Below, in pieces: positions 59,935 through 60,000 of a DNA stretch of 60,000 nucleotides (its first letter is position 1; each line of letters opens with the position of its first letter). Location: contig NC_135553.1 of the NCBI RefSeq assembly GCF_964340395.1, positions 9,648,501-9,708,500 of the forward strand. Direction: 5' to 3'. The translations under genes and the position numbers were made by a program. Below the pieces are notes generated by a model. It searched no databases and was not told the DNA's origin. It worked only from the letters and a program-made list of their open reading frames with translations. Origin of the DNA: Glandiceps talaboti (taxonomy: Eukaryota > Hemichordata > Enteropneusta > Spengelidae).

Positions 59935-60000
59935 CTATGTAATATTTGGCTTCAAATCCTGTCTTGACAATTGTCTCATCGCTATGGAATTTCAGCCATA
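59935..60000 (-). CDS. End of an upstream CUB domain (exon, runs out of the window)
   Basis: It reads WLKFHSDETIVKTGFEAKYYI followed by donor ATAG|GTGACT. The F.SD......GF.A.Y pattern is the classic last part of a CUB domain. It leaves in phase 1, so it can splice in frame either to 59329 or straight to 57222. If the latter, the protein has CUB-CUB-EGF-CUB order, as in part of tolloid. Confidence 0.72.

Overview
This is an animal nuclear-genome window: intron-containing genes, AT-rich sequence (roughly two thirds A+T by eye), many microsatellites, minisatellites, foldback elements and SINE-like repeats. The CUB and calcium-binding EGF domains, the CaaX-tailed coiled-coil protein and the repeat load fit a marine invertebrate, perhaps a deuterostome (hemichordate, cephalochordate or echinoderm) or a lophotrochozoan. 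The species cannot be fixed from this sequence. No prokaryotic features, tRNA, rRNA or CRISPR array were seen. Most long open frames here lie inside tandem repeats and are not genes.

Layout. (1) 279-674 (+): last exon of a coiled-coil protein ending in a CaaX prenylation box, CVVM. (2) 675-19232: no gene recognised; SINE-like, foldback and tandem repeats. (3) 19252-20153 (+): a two-exon, 213-residue coiled-coil protein whose second exon begins like the 279-674 exon, so the two look like neighbouring paralogues. (4) 20154-42382: no gene recognised; many minisatellites, including a 45-bp array at 36.1-37.05 kb that is open for 317 codons by chance of period. (5) 42383-45994 (+): an uninterrupted 1203-codon frame for an extremely Glu/Lys/Thr-rich protein with an N-terminal membrane segment and about 9.5 tandem 67-80-residue repeats. 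(6) 45995-48957: one doubtful exon and dispersed repeats. (7) 48958-60000 (-): exons of a secreted CUB-domain gene. Joining exons by splice signals and phase gives a complete CUB1, then a calcium-binding EGF, then a complete CUB2. This is the order at the N-terminus of C1r, C1s and MASP proteases and inside tolloids. Upstream lie the end of another CUB domain (59935-60000) and an exon that ends in a stop after a Pro/Ser/Glu/Thr-rich repeated tail (58821-59329).

The most interesting material is in the CUB region. The exons are individually short and were found by reading domain cysteines and splice sites. Three introns of the same locus carry degraded copies of the adjoining exon edge plus intron flank, one of them amplified into an irregular tandem array with its own potential splice donors. 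Protease and CCP exons were not found in the window, so whether this is a complement-type protease, a tolloid-like protein or a non-enzymatic CUB protein is open.

The genes show no sign of working together in one pathway, apart from the two coiled-coil paralogues.
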